DNA of 64,000 nucleotides from Heliorestis convoluta (GTDB lineage: Bacteria > Bacillota > Desulfitobacteriia > Heliobacteriales > Heliobacteriaceae): assembly GCF_009649955.1 (NCBI RefSeq), contig NZ_CP045875.1:1531501-1595500 (forward strand). The letters are read 5' to 3'. The translations under genes were made by a program, and so were the position numbers. The notes under the pieces are model-generated. The model did not search any database, was not told where the DNA came from, and worked only from the letters and a program-made list of their open reading frames with translations. Of the stretch, positions 37,733-45,504 are shown piece by piece. Each line of letters opens with the position of its first letter. The first letter of the stretch is position 1.

Positions 37733-37802
37733 CGGAGGCAGATGACGAAGAGCTTTACAAGGGAAGTCATCTGTCTCCATAAAAAAATAGTTTTTTTATG
37801 GA
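37733..37802 (+). promoter_or_regulatory. Two consecutive hairpins before the flavoprotein gene
   Basis: GGAGGCAGATGAC pairs with GTCATCTGTCTCC (37733-37778). Then CCATAAAAAAA pairs with TTTTTTTATGG (37778-37802). The second hairpin runs into the GGAGGG ribosome binding site of the gene at 37813, so it could mask that site or adjust expression within the operon. Confidence 0.55.
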
Positions 37803-37812
37803 GGGTCACAAC

Positions 37813-39090
37813 ATGGCAAAAGTCGTTATCATCGGTGGTGGTTGGGCAGGCGCTGGCGCAGCGGTAACTGCAGCCAAAGCAGGAGCAGACGTAGTATTAC
37901 TAGAGCGCACAGACATGCTGTTAGGAACAGGTCTGGTTGGTGGCATTATGCGCAACAACGGTCGTTTTACAGCTACAGAAGAAGCAATCGCACTAGGCGC
38001 GCCTGAACTTTTTCAGGCTGTTGATGATACAGCAAGACATAAAAACATAGAGTTTCCCGGTCACAAGCATGCCACGCTTTACGATGTTGCTAAAATAGAG
38101 CCTGCTGTACGTCAATGTTTAGAGCAATTGGCCGTCAACGTTCGCTTTGAAAGCCTCGTTAATGGCGTAAAAGTAGAAAACAATCGTATTACAGCAGTTG
38201 TACTTAAATCAGGTGAAGAAATTACGGGTGATGTATTCATTGAAACAACAGGTACAGCAGGCCCTATGGGCAACTGCGCCAAGTATGGCAATGGCTGTGC
38301 CATGTGTATCCTCCGCTGTCCCACCTTTGGTGGTAGAGTCAGCATTGCAGCCAAAGCCGGCGTTCAAGAAATTGTAGGTAAAAAAGGTGATGGCTCGATT
38401 GGTGCCATGTCTGGTTCTTGCAAACTCCATAAAGAATCACTAGCACCTTCTATTGTAGAAGAATTAGACAAAACAGGTGTTGCCATTGTACCCATTCCTG
38501 CAAAACTACAAAAAGGTGACAGCCTCGGGGTCAAAGCCTGTCAACAATACGCCTTAAAAGAGTTTGCAGAAAATATCATTCTTCTCGACACAGGTCATGC
38601 CAAATTAATGTCGCCTTACTATGCATTGGACAAGCTACGACAAATTCCCGGCTTTGAAGATGCTCGATTTGAAGATCCTTATTCAGGTGGTATCGGCAAC
38701 TCTGTACGTTACCTTGCTTTATCACCCCGTGACAACACTCTAAAAGTTGAAGGCATTGAAAACCTTTTCTGTGGTGGGGAAAAAGCGGGTCTGCTCGTCG
38801 GTCATACAGAAGCAATTGTGACAGGTTCCCTAGCAGGGCATAACGCTGTCCGTCAAGCCAAAGGAAAAGAGCTGGTGGAACTTCCTACCAACTTAGCCAT
38901 TGGTGATGCCATCGCGCATGTTAACGAACAAATGAAAACAGAAGAAGGACTGGGCAAAAAGTACACCTTCTCAGGCTCCGTTTATTTTGAGCGGATGAAA
39001 GCAGAAGGAATATACTGTACCGACATAGCCAAAATCCAAGAAAAGGTAGATCAAGCTGGGCTTACAGGCGTTTTTGCTAAGAAAATATAG
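37813..39090 (+). CDS. FAD-dependent oxidoreductase related to GidA/TrmFO
   Basis: A 425-residue flavoprotein. The FAD-binding motif VVIIGGGWAGAGAAVTAAKAG is at the N-terminus, and the C-terminal FAD segment reads GGEKAGLLVGHTEAIVTGSLAG, very like TrmFO/GidA. In the middle is a cysteine cluster NCAKYGNGCAMCILRCP (about 156-172) that could hold a metal or FeS centre and is not a standard TrmFO feature. The operon position suggests a metabolic oxidoreductase rather than tRNA modification. ATG 37813 is preferred over 37798, which sits in the hairpin. Confidence 0.65.
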   Translation: MAKVVIIGGGWAGAGAAVTAAKAGADVVLLERTDMLLGTGLVGGIMRNNGRFTATEEAIALGAPELFQAVDDTARHKNIEFPGHKHATLYDVAKIEPAVRQCLEQLAVNVRFESLVNGVKVENNRITAVVLKSGEEITGDVFIETTGTAGPMGNCAKYGNGCAMCILRCPTFGGRVSIAAKAGVQEIVGKKGDGSIGAMSGSCKLHKESLAPSIVEELDKTGVAIVPIPAKLQKGDSLGVKACQQYALKEFAENIILLDTGHAKLMSPYYALDKLRQIPGFEDARFEDPYSGGIGNSVRYLALSPRDNTLKVEGIENLFCGGEKAGLLVGHTEAIVTGSLAGHNAVRQAKGKELVELPTNLAIGDAIAHVNEQMKTEEGLGKKYTFSGSVYFERMKAEGIYCTDIAKIQEKVDQAGLTGVFAKKI

Positions 39091-39114
39091 CCTAAGGTAA
39101 GGCATAGAAGAGAA

Positions 39115-39152
39115 ACTTTTGCCATGCCTCTATATAGAGGCATGGCAAAAGT
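39115..39152. repeat. Perfect 38-bp palindrome
   Basis: ACTTTTGCCATGCCTCTAT at 39115-39133 is followed directly by its exact reverse complement at 39134-39152. No spacer separates the halves, and A-rich DNA rather than a T-run follows. It lies between the flavoprotein and the permease, so it may be an RNA hairpin that sets relative expression or a large operator. Confidence 0.8.
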
Positions 39153-39259
39153 AAAAAAACATGACCAATGTCATTTTACTATAAAAAAGTACCACGATGG
39201 TTCCTTTCATGCTCCCAGCACAGTAAAAAATCCAAATAATTAAGAAGGGATTTTTGCAA

Positions 39260-40663
39260 ATGCCAGAGTTAACACTTTTACACTGGATCTACTTATCGGT
39301 TGTGCTATGGGTTATCGGATCTATGATCTTTCGTAGAGACGTTGTGGTTCCCTGTATCGTCGGTATCTTTCTAATCGGTTGGGTCTACCAAGAGTTTAAA
39401 CTAGTTGGTGCTGCGCAGACAGTCTTCCGAGCTCTTGAAACATCAGGTACAGAACTTTTTGATATAATGTTGGTCATTGCTCTGATGGTAGCTATGCTAA
39501 AGGCGCTACAAAGCATTGGATCGGATGTCTTGATGGTTGCGCCAGCAAAGCGCTTTATGACCAAACCGACTGTAGCCTTTATTACCTTAGCAACAGTCAT
39601 GTATATTGCAGCAACCTTCTTCTGGCCTACACCTGCTGTTGCTCTTGTGGGAACAATACTAATCCCGGTTGCCATTAGCGCCGGCTTGGCTCCTCTGGCA
39701 GCTGCGATGGCCTTGAACTTAGCCGGACACGGTATGGCTCTCTCCGGTGACGTAGTCTTACAAGGCGCACCAGCCATTACAGCAAGAGCTGCTGATGTCG
39801 ATGTAGCCCTTCTTGTTACCAAAGGCTGGATGTTCGCTACGATTACCGGTATTGTTGCTCTTACTGTTGCATACTTTATGCTACGCAAGCGAAATGAATT
39901 GGTAGCCAATGCAGAACAAATCAAGAAAAATGAACTATTAAAATCGAATACAGAAGTGAAAAAGACGGCTGTATCAAAGTTTTTTGCCGCTGCCGTTCCT
40001 GCTGTTTTCTTCTTTATTATTATTGTTATGATTCGTTCTAACTTAAACCCCGATCTTCCCGATATCAAAGGTGGTGGCGCTACTTCACTGCTCGGTGGTA
40101 CAGCCGTTTTCTTCTTACTCGCATCGAGCCTAGCGGGCCACGGACTGTCCGCACTGGAAAAAGTGGTGGGCTTCCTGCGTGAAGGTTTTCTTTTCTCCAT
40201 TAAAATCTTTGCTGCTGTTATTCCCATTGCAGGCTTCTTCTTCTTGGGAGCGCCTAGCTTAGCCCCAGTTATTTTAGGAGAAGGTGCACCTGGATTTATG
40301 TTTGATCTAGGTACAGCACTGGCTCATGTACTACCTCTTGGTACGGTACCTCTGGCATTTGGTATTGTCCTGATCGGAATTATGACGGGTCTTGATGGTT
40401 CTGGATTCTCAGGGTTGCCTCTCGTTGGTTCTTTGGCCAACGCCTTAGGTGGACCTGCTGGTGTCGATGTCGCTACTTTAGCAGCTTTAGGCCAAGTGGC
40501 TGCCATTTGGACAGGCGGTGGTACTTTAACTGCTTGGGCTTTCGGTGTCGTTGCAGATGCTGGTATTGCTGGCGTCAGCCCTATAGACTTGGTGAGGCGA
40601 AACTTTGCTTGTGTTGCTATAGGACTCTTCATTACAACCCTTGTAGCTATAATGATACTATGA
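39260..40663 (+). CDS. Putative organic-anion permease (ion-transporter superfamily)
   Basis: A 467-residue integral membrane protein with about 11-12 hydrophobic helices across its whole length and one charged cytoplasmic loop (about 215-240). Its glycine/proline-rich pairs (WPTPAVALVGTILIPVAIS, MTGLDGSGFSGLPLVGSLANALGG) resemble dicarboxylate/citrate/gluconate permeases. The ATG at 39260 follows AAGAAGGGA. It probably imports the substrate of the PLP enzyme and flavoprotein upstream. The exact substrate is not visible. Confidence 0.65.
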   Translation: MPELTLLHWIYLSVVLWVIGSMIFRRDVVVPCIVGIFLIGWVYQEFKLVGAAQTVFRALETSGTELFDIMLVIALMVAMLKALQSIGSDVLMVAPAKRFMTKPTVAFITLATVMYIAATFFWPTPAVALVGTILIPVAISAGLAPLAAAMALNLAGHGMALSGDVVLQGAPAITARAADVDVALLVTKGWMFATITGIVALTVAYFMLRKRNELVANAEQIKKNELLKSNTEVKKTAVSKFFAAAVPAVFFFIIIVMIRSNLNPDLPDIKGGGATSLLGGTAVFFLLASSLAGHGLSALEKVVGFLREGFLFSIKIFAAVIPIAGFFFLGAPSLAPVILGEGAPGFMFDLGTALAHVLPLGTVPLAFGIVLIGIMTGLDGSGFSGLPLVGSLANALGGPAGVDVATLAALGQVAAIWTGGGTLTAWAFGVVADAGIAGVSPIDLVRRNFACVAIGLFITTLVAIMIL

Positions 40664-40743
40664 CGACGTTGGGTTTACTTGCTCGTCCCTGATAGAAAAG
40701 TGGATTTATATTGTTTTGTAATGTAAATAAGATATACCATAAC

Positions 40744-40773
40744 AAAAAGAGGGCTTTCGGAGTCCTCTTTTTT
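40744..40773 (+). terminator. Rho-independent terminator after the permease
   Basis: AAAAAGAGG pairs with CCTCTTTTT (40744-40752/40764-40772) around a GCTTTCGGAGT turn, followed by T residues. It separates the island from the aminotransferase. Confidence 0.85.
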
Positions 40774-40836
40774 GCATGAAATCATAATAAATGGATAAAT
40801 TGTACATATAGAGGAAGAAAAAGGAGGAATATTACC

Positions 40837-42093
40837 TTGTCTTCACTATTGCTACAGTATGAAAAAAATATTAACCCTTCAATGGCTCGTATCTTTCGTT
40901 TTATGGGATTGGGAACGGAAGCAGTTAGAGCAGAAGGTTCTTATGTATATGACGATCAGGGGAATTGCTATCTTGATTTTTTGGGCAACTTTGGTGTTTT
41001 CAATTTGGGTCATCGCCACCCTCGTGTTCTTGAAGCAGTTCGGCAGCAGTTAGAAAAACTTCCTCAGACAACACGCTACTTGGTCGATAGACCTACTGCG
41101 GAATTAGCGGCTTTGTTAGCAGAAGTAACGCCTGGTGACTTACAATATTCTTTTTTTTGCAACTCTGGTGCAGAAGCTGTAGAAGGTGCCATTAAGCTGG
41201 CTCGACTTTCAACAGGGAAGAAAGGGATTATTAGCACCTTTAATAGTTTTCATGGAAAAACAATGGGAGCTTTAACTGTTTCAGGTCGTGAACTTTTTCG
41301 AAAACCTTGTGAACCCTTGCTGCCTCAGGTAGAACATATTGCTTTTGGTGATATCGATGCACTTAAAAAAGTAATAGCCAATCATTCCGATTGGGCTGCT
41401 TTGGTTCTAGAGCCCATTCAAGGTGAAGGTGGTGTACAAGTTCCGCCGAAAGGATATCTTCGACAAGTAGAAGATATCTGTCGCAACGAGGGAATTCTAT
41501 TGATTCTTGATGAAGTCCAAACGGGCCTAGGCAGAAGTGGTTATTTTTTTGTTTGTGAAAAAGAAGAAGTCGTGCCTGATATTCTTTGTTTGGCCAAAGC
41601 TTTAGGCGGTGGAGTCATGCCGATAGGGGCCATTGTAGGGCGACCTACTGTTTGGGAACCTTTTTTAGAGAACCCATTTATTCATACGAGCACTTTTGGT
41701 GGCAATCCTCTCGCTTGTGCGGCAGCCCTGGCAACCATTAAAGTAATTATAGAAGAGGAATTGGTTCAGCAAAGTCGAGAGAAAGGAAACAAGGCTCTCA
41801 CGTATTTGCAACAAGTCGCTGCCAACCATGCCGATGTAATCGTAGAAGTTCGTGGACAAGGGTTACTCATTGGCATTGAGCTAGCCCATGAAGGGATGGG
41901 TGGCTATATGATCAATCGGATGGTTGAAGAGAAAATCATTGTTGGCTATACTTTAAATAACAGTCGCGTCATTCGATTAGAGCCACCTTTGAATATAGCC
42001 ATGGAGGACCTAGAAAGAGCTCTAGATCGAATTGCTACGATTACAAAAGAAATGACTGATCAGCGAGAAGATTTTATGGAATCGACTCAGTAA
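40837..42093 (+). CDS. Class III aminotransferase (ornithine/putrescine-type)
   Basis: A 418-residue PLP enzyme. It has FFCNSGAEAVEGAIKLAR, FHGKTMGALTVSG, LILDEVQTGLGRSG and the lysine in LAKALGGGVMPIGA. The FGVFNLGHRHP start and the overall sequence resemble putrescine or acetylornithine aminotransferases. It starts with TTG behind AAAGGAGG. It has no arg genes around it. Its neighbour is an SRPBCC protein, so it may act on a diamine or omega-amino acid. The substrate is not settled. Confidence 0.8.
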   Translation: MSSLLLQYEKNINPSMARIFRFMGLGTEAVRAEGSYVYDDQGNCYLDFLGNFGVFNLGHRHPRVLEAVRQQLEKLPQTTRYLVDRPTAELAALLAEVTPGDLQYSFFCNSGAEAVEGAIKLARLSTGKKGIISTFNSFHGKTMGALTVSGRELFRKPCEPLLPQVEHIAFGDIDALKKVIANHSDWAALVLEPIQGEGGVQVPPKGYLRQVEDICRNEGILLILDEVQTGLGRSGYFFVCEKEEVVPDILCLAKALGGGVMPIGAIVGRPTVWEPFLENPFIHTSTFGGNPLACAAALATIKVIIEEELVQQSREKGNKALTYLQQVAANHADVIVEVRGQGLLIGIELAHEGMGGYMINRMVEEKIIVGYTLNNSRVIRLEPPLNIAMEDLERALDRIATITKEMTDQREDFMESTQ

Positions 42094-42112
42094 GGGTAAG
42101 GAAGGTGTCTTA

Positions 42113-42577
42113 ATGCCCTATATTGAAATAACACGATGGGTACAAGGTGAACCCGAAAAAGTCTATCAACTTGCCAGTCAAATGGAGCAATACCCGGCGT
42201 TTATGAAAGATGTTCGATCGATTCAAATCCTAGAACGTGGAGAAGGATATACAATCACTGAATGGGTAACAGAAGTGGATGGCAGAGTTATTCGGTGGCA
42301 AGAGCGAGACGAATTTTTCCCTCACGAAGGCTTGATTCGATATCATCAACTTTCCGGTGATTTGAAAAAGTTTGAAGGTTACTGGAAAGTTGAAGAAAAA
42401 GAAGAAGGCGGCTTGAAGGGTTCTCAAATTACTTTGGTCATTGACTTTGATCTAGGGATCCCCATGTTGTCGGCTTTGCTCCATCCTGTTCTAAAGCAAA
42501 AAGTAAAAGCCAATTCCGAATCTATGGTAGAGGCAATTAAGAAACAAATCGAGCAAAAAGAGAGAACTCTAGGATAG
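42113..42577 (+). CDS. SRPBCC (START-like) family protein
   Basis: A 154-residue protein with the polyketide-cyclase/dehydrase pattern: IEITRWVQGEPEKVYQLASQMEQYP opens the fold, then RWQERDEFFP and an amphipathic C-terminal helix. Such proteins bind hydrophobic ligands. It follows the aminotransferase by 19 nt and precedes the menaquinone operon. A quinone- or lipid-binding role is conceivable by position only. Confidence 0.75.
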   Translation: MPYIEITRWVQGEPEKVYQLASQMEQYPAFMKDVRSIQILERGEGYTITEWVTEVDGRVIRWQERDEFFPHEGLIRYHQLSGDLKKFEGYWKVEEKEEGGLKGSQITLVIDFDLGIPMLSALLHPVLKQKVKANSESMVEAIKKQIEQKERTLG

Positions 42578-42591
42578 GGAAATAAATCTTA

Positions 42592-42622
42592 TTGACTTAA
42601 TTAGGGTATATGATGTTATAAT
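42592..42622 (+). promoter_or_regulatory. Promoter of the menaquinone operon
   Basis: TTGACT (42592-42597) and a perfect TATAAT (42617-42622) are separated by 19 bp. A leader of about 150 nt follows before the first start codon. Confidence 0.55.
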
Positions 42623-42660
42623 CATCTCTAGATTCGGAAGCGGGACTGGTTTTCGATGAT

Positions 42661-42715
42661 GAGCCTTTGCAAACCGTAACGGTGCCGTAGCGGTATTGTG
42701 AGGCTTTGTTTTTTT
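42661..42715 (+). terminator. Attenuator-like hairpin in the menaquinone leader
   Basis: GAGCCTTTGC...ACCG folds back on CGGT...AGGCTTTG around an inner CGTAACGG/CCGTAGCGG turn, and seven T residues follow. It lies inside the transcribed leader, so transcription may be terminated conditionally before the prenyl synthase subunit gene. No ligand-binding class is recognised. Confidence 0.5.
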
Positions 42716-42783
42716 GCAGGATTTTAAGAGCTTTGCTCGAAGTAGTATAGACGCTGCTGACCGGACGGAAAGGAGAGTTACAC

Positions 42784-43605
42784 ATGTCTTGGAATATCTG
42801 GGAGTCCCTTCTTCCCGAGCTGGCAGAAGTAAGATTAGAGCTTAAAGATAAGATACCTCTTCCAGTAAACTATGGAACCAATGGATCCAAGAAGGGCCTC
42901 TATGATGTGCAGAAAATGTTGCCAGCTATTTTGGTCTTTTTGACAACTCGTATGTATGGCGAAACAGACCGCTCGACCCGTTATCTGGCTCTTTCTGTTC
43001 AATTTATTCAAGCGGCAACGGATATTCATCGTACCGTACCGGAAGAAAGCTGGAATCGACAGTCCCTAGAGCAACAAATGATCCCTTCATCTGTTTTGAT
43101 GGGAGATCTTCTTTACGCGCAGGCTGTTGACTATCTCTGTGAAGGACAACTTTTTTCCTATCTCGATAGAGTATCAGAAGCAATCTGCCGTATCCATGAA
43201 GGTGCTGTCATTCGGAAAGAAATCATGGAGAATGCTTTCACAGCGGAAGAGCGATTGGAAAAGGCCAAGGAGCTTGAATTTGCAACACTGTCAGCGTTGG
43301 CTTGCCGACTGGCTGGTGAGATTCATGGTGTAGCACCTCAAGACCTGAAGGCTTTAGAGCAATTTGGTCGTGTGGCCGGTCTGTTGGCAGGACAAGGTAC
43401 CATCGCTTCGTCGATGCTTCAGTGTAATATTTGGTTGAAGCAAGGTTTGGAAGCCTTGGGTGATTTACCATCGGGTGTCATGAATGACGCAGGTCAACTT
43501 TTGTTAACACAGTTAACTGGATTTTCTTGGAATGAGATTATTCCTATGTCAGTGGAAAGCAAGAACGGCACCCTGACTGGTAAAACGAAAAAAGTGGTCG
43601 TTTAG
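42784..43605 (+). CDS. Degenerate polyprenyl synthase-like subunit (HepS-type)
   Basis: A 273-residue protein with the helical outline of trans-prenyltransferases (GLYDVQKMLPAILVFLTTR, SSVLMGDLLYAQAVDYL). The DDxxD metal-binding motifs are missing: the first motif region reads FIQAATDIHRTV. Small subunits of two-part heptaprenyl diphosphate synthases look like this and set chain length for a catalytic partner. In Bacillus the order is hepS-menG-hepT. Here ubiE/menG is next and hepT lies 6 kb on. It is probably the partner of the synthase at 49779. Confidence 0.7.
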   Translation: MSWNIWESLLPELAEVRLELKDKIPLPVNYGTNGSKKGLYDVQKMLPAILVFLTTRMYGETDRSTRYLALSVQFIQAATDIHRTVPEESWNRQSLEQQMIPSSVLMGDLLYAQAVDYLCEGQLFSYLDRVSEAICRIHEGAVIRKEIMENAFTAEERLEKAKELEFATLSALACRLAGEIHGVAPQDLKALEQFGRVAGLLAGQGTIASSMLQCNIWLKQGLEALGDLPSGVMNDAGQLLLTQLTGFSWNEIIPMSVESKNGTLTGKTKKVVV

Positions 43606-43630
43606 AACAGGGTAGAAGGAGGTAAAGTTC

Positions 43631-44362
43631 TTGCAGTATTCAGATGGCTTTCGTTCTGCTGAAGAGAAAGAACGATATATACAATCTACTTTTTCTGCCA
43701 TTGCGAACCACTATGACAGCATGAATCAATGGATGACTTTTAATCTTGATAGTCGCTGGCGTAAGAAGACAGCTCTTTTTTCGGCTGTTCCGCTAGGCGG
43801 GAAAGCGCTCGATGTATGCTGTGGTACAGGGGAGCTGAGCCACTGTCTGGCAAGTCAAGTTGGCACGACTGGTGAAGTTATCGGCCTTGATTTTAATGAA
43901 GATATGCTTGCAGTAGCCCGTGAGAAACAGAAAAAAGATCAGATACACAAAAACATTATTTTTGTGCAAGGCAATGCTATGACTTTGCCTTTTCCTGATA
44001 ATACCTTTCATACGGCTACGATTGGTTTTGGTTTGCGTAATGTCCCTGACTTTCGTCATGTTCTCGGAGAAATGATGAGAGTGATACAACCGGGTGGTAC
44101 TGTTGTCTCTTTAGAGACAGGCAAGCCAGAGGCTTTCTTGATTAAAGACATGCACAAGCTTTATGTAAAGAAAATGGTGCCTATGCTTGATAAACTTTCT
44201 GGTGGTCCCCGAGGCCCTTACGCTTGGCTGGCTCGCTCTGCACAAAGCTTTTTGCCCCAGGAAGAATTGGCCAAAGAATATAAAGCACTCGGTCTTGAAA
44301 AAGTAAAGTATTATAATCTTTTGGGCGGTGCTGTAGCAATTCATGTGGGATTCAAAGTATAA
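43631..44362 (+). CDS. menG: Demethylmenaquinone methyltransferase
   Basis: A 243-residue SAM-dependent methyltransferase of the UbiE/MenG family. Motif I is ALDVCCGTGELSH, with the UbiE signatures FSAIANHYDSMN near the N-terminus and IGFGLRNVPDF in the middle. It performs the last step of menaquinone synthesis. It has a TTG start behind GGAGG and lies between two other quinone genes. Confidence 0.92.
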   Translation: MQYSDGFRSAEEKERYIQSTFSAIANHYDSMNQWMTFNLDSRWRKKTALFSAVPLGGKALDVCCGTGELSHCLASQVGTTGEVIGLDFNEDMLAVAREKQKKDQIHKNIIFVQGNAMTLPFPDNTFHTATIGFGLRNVPDFRHVLGEMMRVIQPGGTVVSLETGKPEAFLIKDMHKLYVKKMVPMLDKLSGGPRGPYAWLARSAQSFLPQEELAKEYKALGLEKVKYYNLLGGAVAIHVGFKV

Positions 44363-44383
44363 AGGAAAAGGTACTTTTTCATA

Positions 44384-44431
44384 CCGGAGAGTCTTTCTTA
44401 TTGGTAGCAATAGGTAAGTCTCTCCGGATTT
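44384..44431 (+). terminator. Long hairpin between menG and ubiA
   Basis: CCGGAGAG pairs with CTCTCCGG (44384-44391/44420-44427), extended inward by an imperfect stem to a GTAG loop, then ATTTTC. The T-run is broken, so partial termination or an mRNA-stability element is likely. Confidence 0.5.
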
Positions 44432-44517
44432 TCGTGTTTTCTTTTTTCGCGTTCTCACGCCCCCACTGGGAAAAGATAAAGAATATAAAGACGATAGGCC
44501 AGAAAGGAGGTCGTCGC

Positions 44518-45420
44518 TTGTCACAAAGCACTACCGAAAGAACAGGAAATAATAACGGATCAAGTAATACGCTGAAGCGTATAAAAATTTTCATGGAAAT
44601 GATCAAGTTTGAACACACCATCTTCGCCTTGCCTTTTGCTTATATGGGTGCCCTCTTGGCACAACAACAAATACCTGCTTGGGATGTTCTCTTCTGGATC
44701 ACTGTCGCTATGGTCGGTGCTCGAACAGCCGCTATGACTCTCAACCGTATGATTGATCGCCACATCGACCGCGACAATCCGAGAACAGCAGATCGCGCCA
44801 TGGCCAAGGGTGCGATCAAAGTGGGCGAAGCTTGGATCTATACCCTAATCAGTTTTGGCTTGTTGATCCTAGCCGCAGCTATGTTAAACCCTTTGGCCTT
44901 ACTACTATCGCCGTTGGCTGTCTTTATTCTGACTATCTACTCCTACACCAAACGCTTTACCTGGGCTTGCCACATTGTCCTCGGTGCTGCTCTCGCTGCC
45001 GCTCCCGTTGGCGCTTGGATCGGTGTAAACGGCTCTATAGAGGGTTCTATCATTATTTTAGGGCTTGCCGTTCTCACCTGGGTAGCCGGCTTCGATATCC
45101 TCTATGCCTGCCAGGATACAGAATTCGACCGTTCCTATGGTCTTCACTCTATTCCTGCCCGCTTTGGCATTGCCAGATCCCTCTGGATCGCCCGTCTTTT
45201 CCACATAGCCGCCGCTCTACTCTTAATCATGACAGGCCTTTTGCTTGGACTCGGTTATTGGTACTATATAGGCGTCCTTATCGCGATTATCCTTCTGATC
45301 TACGAACACAGCTTGGTATCGCCCCAGGATTTAAGCAAGCTCGATGCCGCTTTTTTTGCTATGAATGGCTATATTAGTGTCACCATGTTCTTCTTCACAT
45401 TGCTAGATATTGTGCTATAA
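44518..45420 (+). CDS. ubiA: UbiA-family prenyltransferase (menaquinone, MqnP-like)
   Basis: A 300-residue membrane enzyme with about eight helices. The first Asp-rich motif is NRMIDRHIDRDNPRTADR, and the second is DILYACQDTEFDRSYGLHS. It attaches the polyprenyl chain to the aromatic head group. With mqnE/A/C next door, the substrate is probably the futalosine-pathway 1,4-dihydroxy-6-naphthoate. The TTG at 44518 lies 7 nt after AGAAAGGAGG. Confidence 0.88.
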   Translation: MSQSTTERTGNNNGSSNTLKRIKIFMEMIKFEHTIFALPFAYMGALLAQQQIPAWDVLFWITVAMVGARTAAMTLNRMIDRHIDRDNPRTADRAMAKGAIKVGEAWIYTLISFGLLILAAAMLNPLALLLSPLAVFILTIYSYTKRFTWACHIVLGAALAAAPVGAWIGVNGSIEGSIIILGLAVLTWVAGFDILYACQDTEFDRSYGLHSIPARFGIARSLWIARLFHIAAALLLIMTGLLLGLGYWYYIGVLIAIILLIYEHSLVSPQDLSKLDAAFFAMNGYISVTMFFFTLLDIVL

Positions 45421-45504
45421 ATGAGAAAGAATCCTCTAAGACGCATTGATTATGAGTCCAAAGTTATTGCCAACCACTAGACAAAACGCAGAGGGAGGAA
45501 AAAA

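Noticed and set aside
39385-40227. Long minus-strand ORF inside the permease gene
   Set aside because: No RBS and Ala/Lys/Thr-biased antisense composition; the plus strand encodes a coherent membrane protein.
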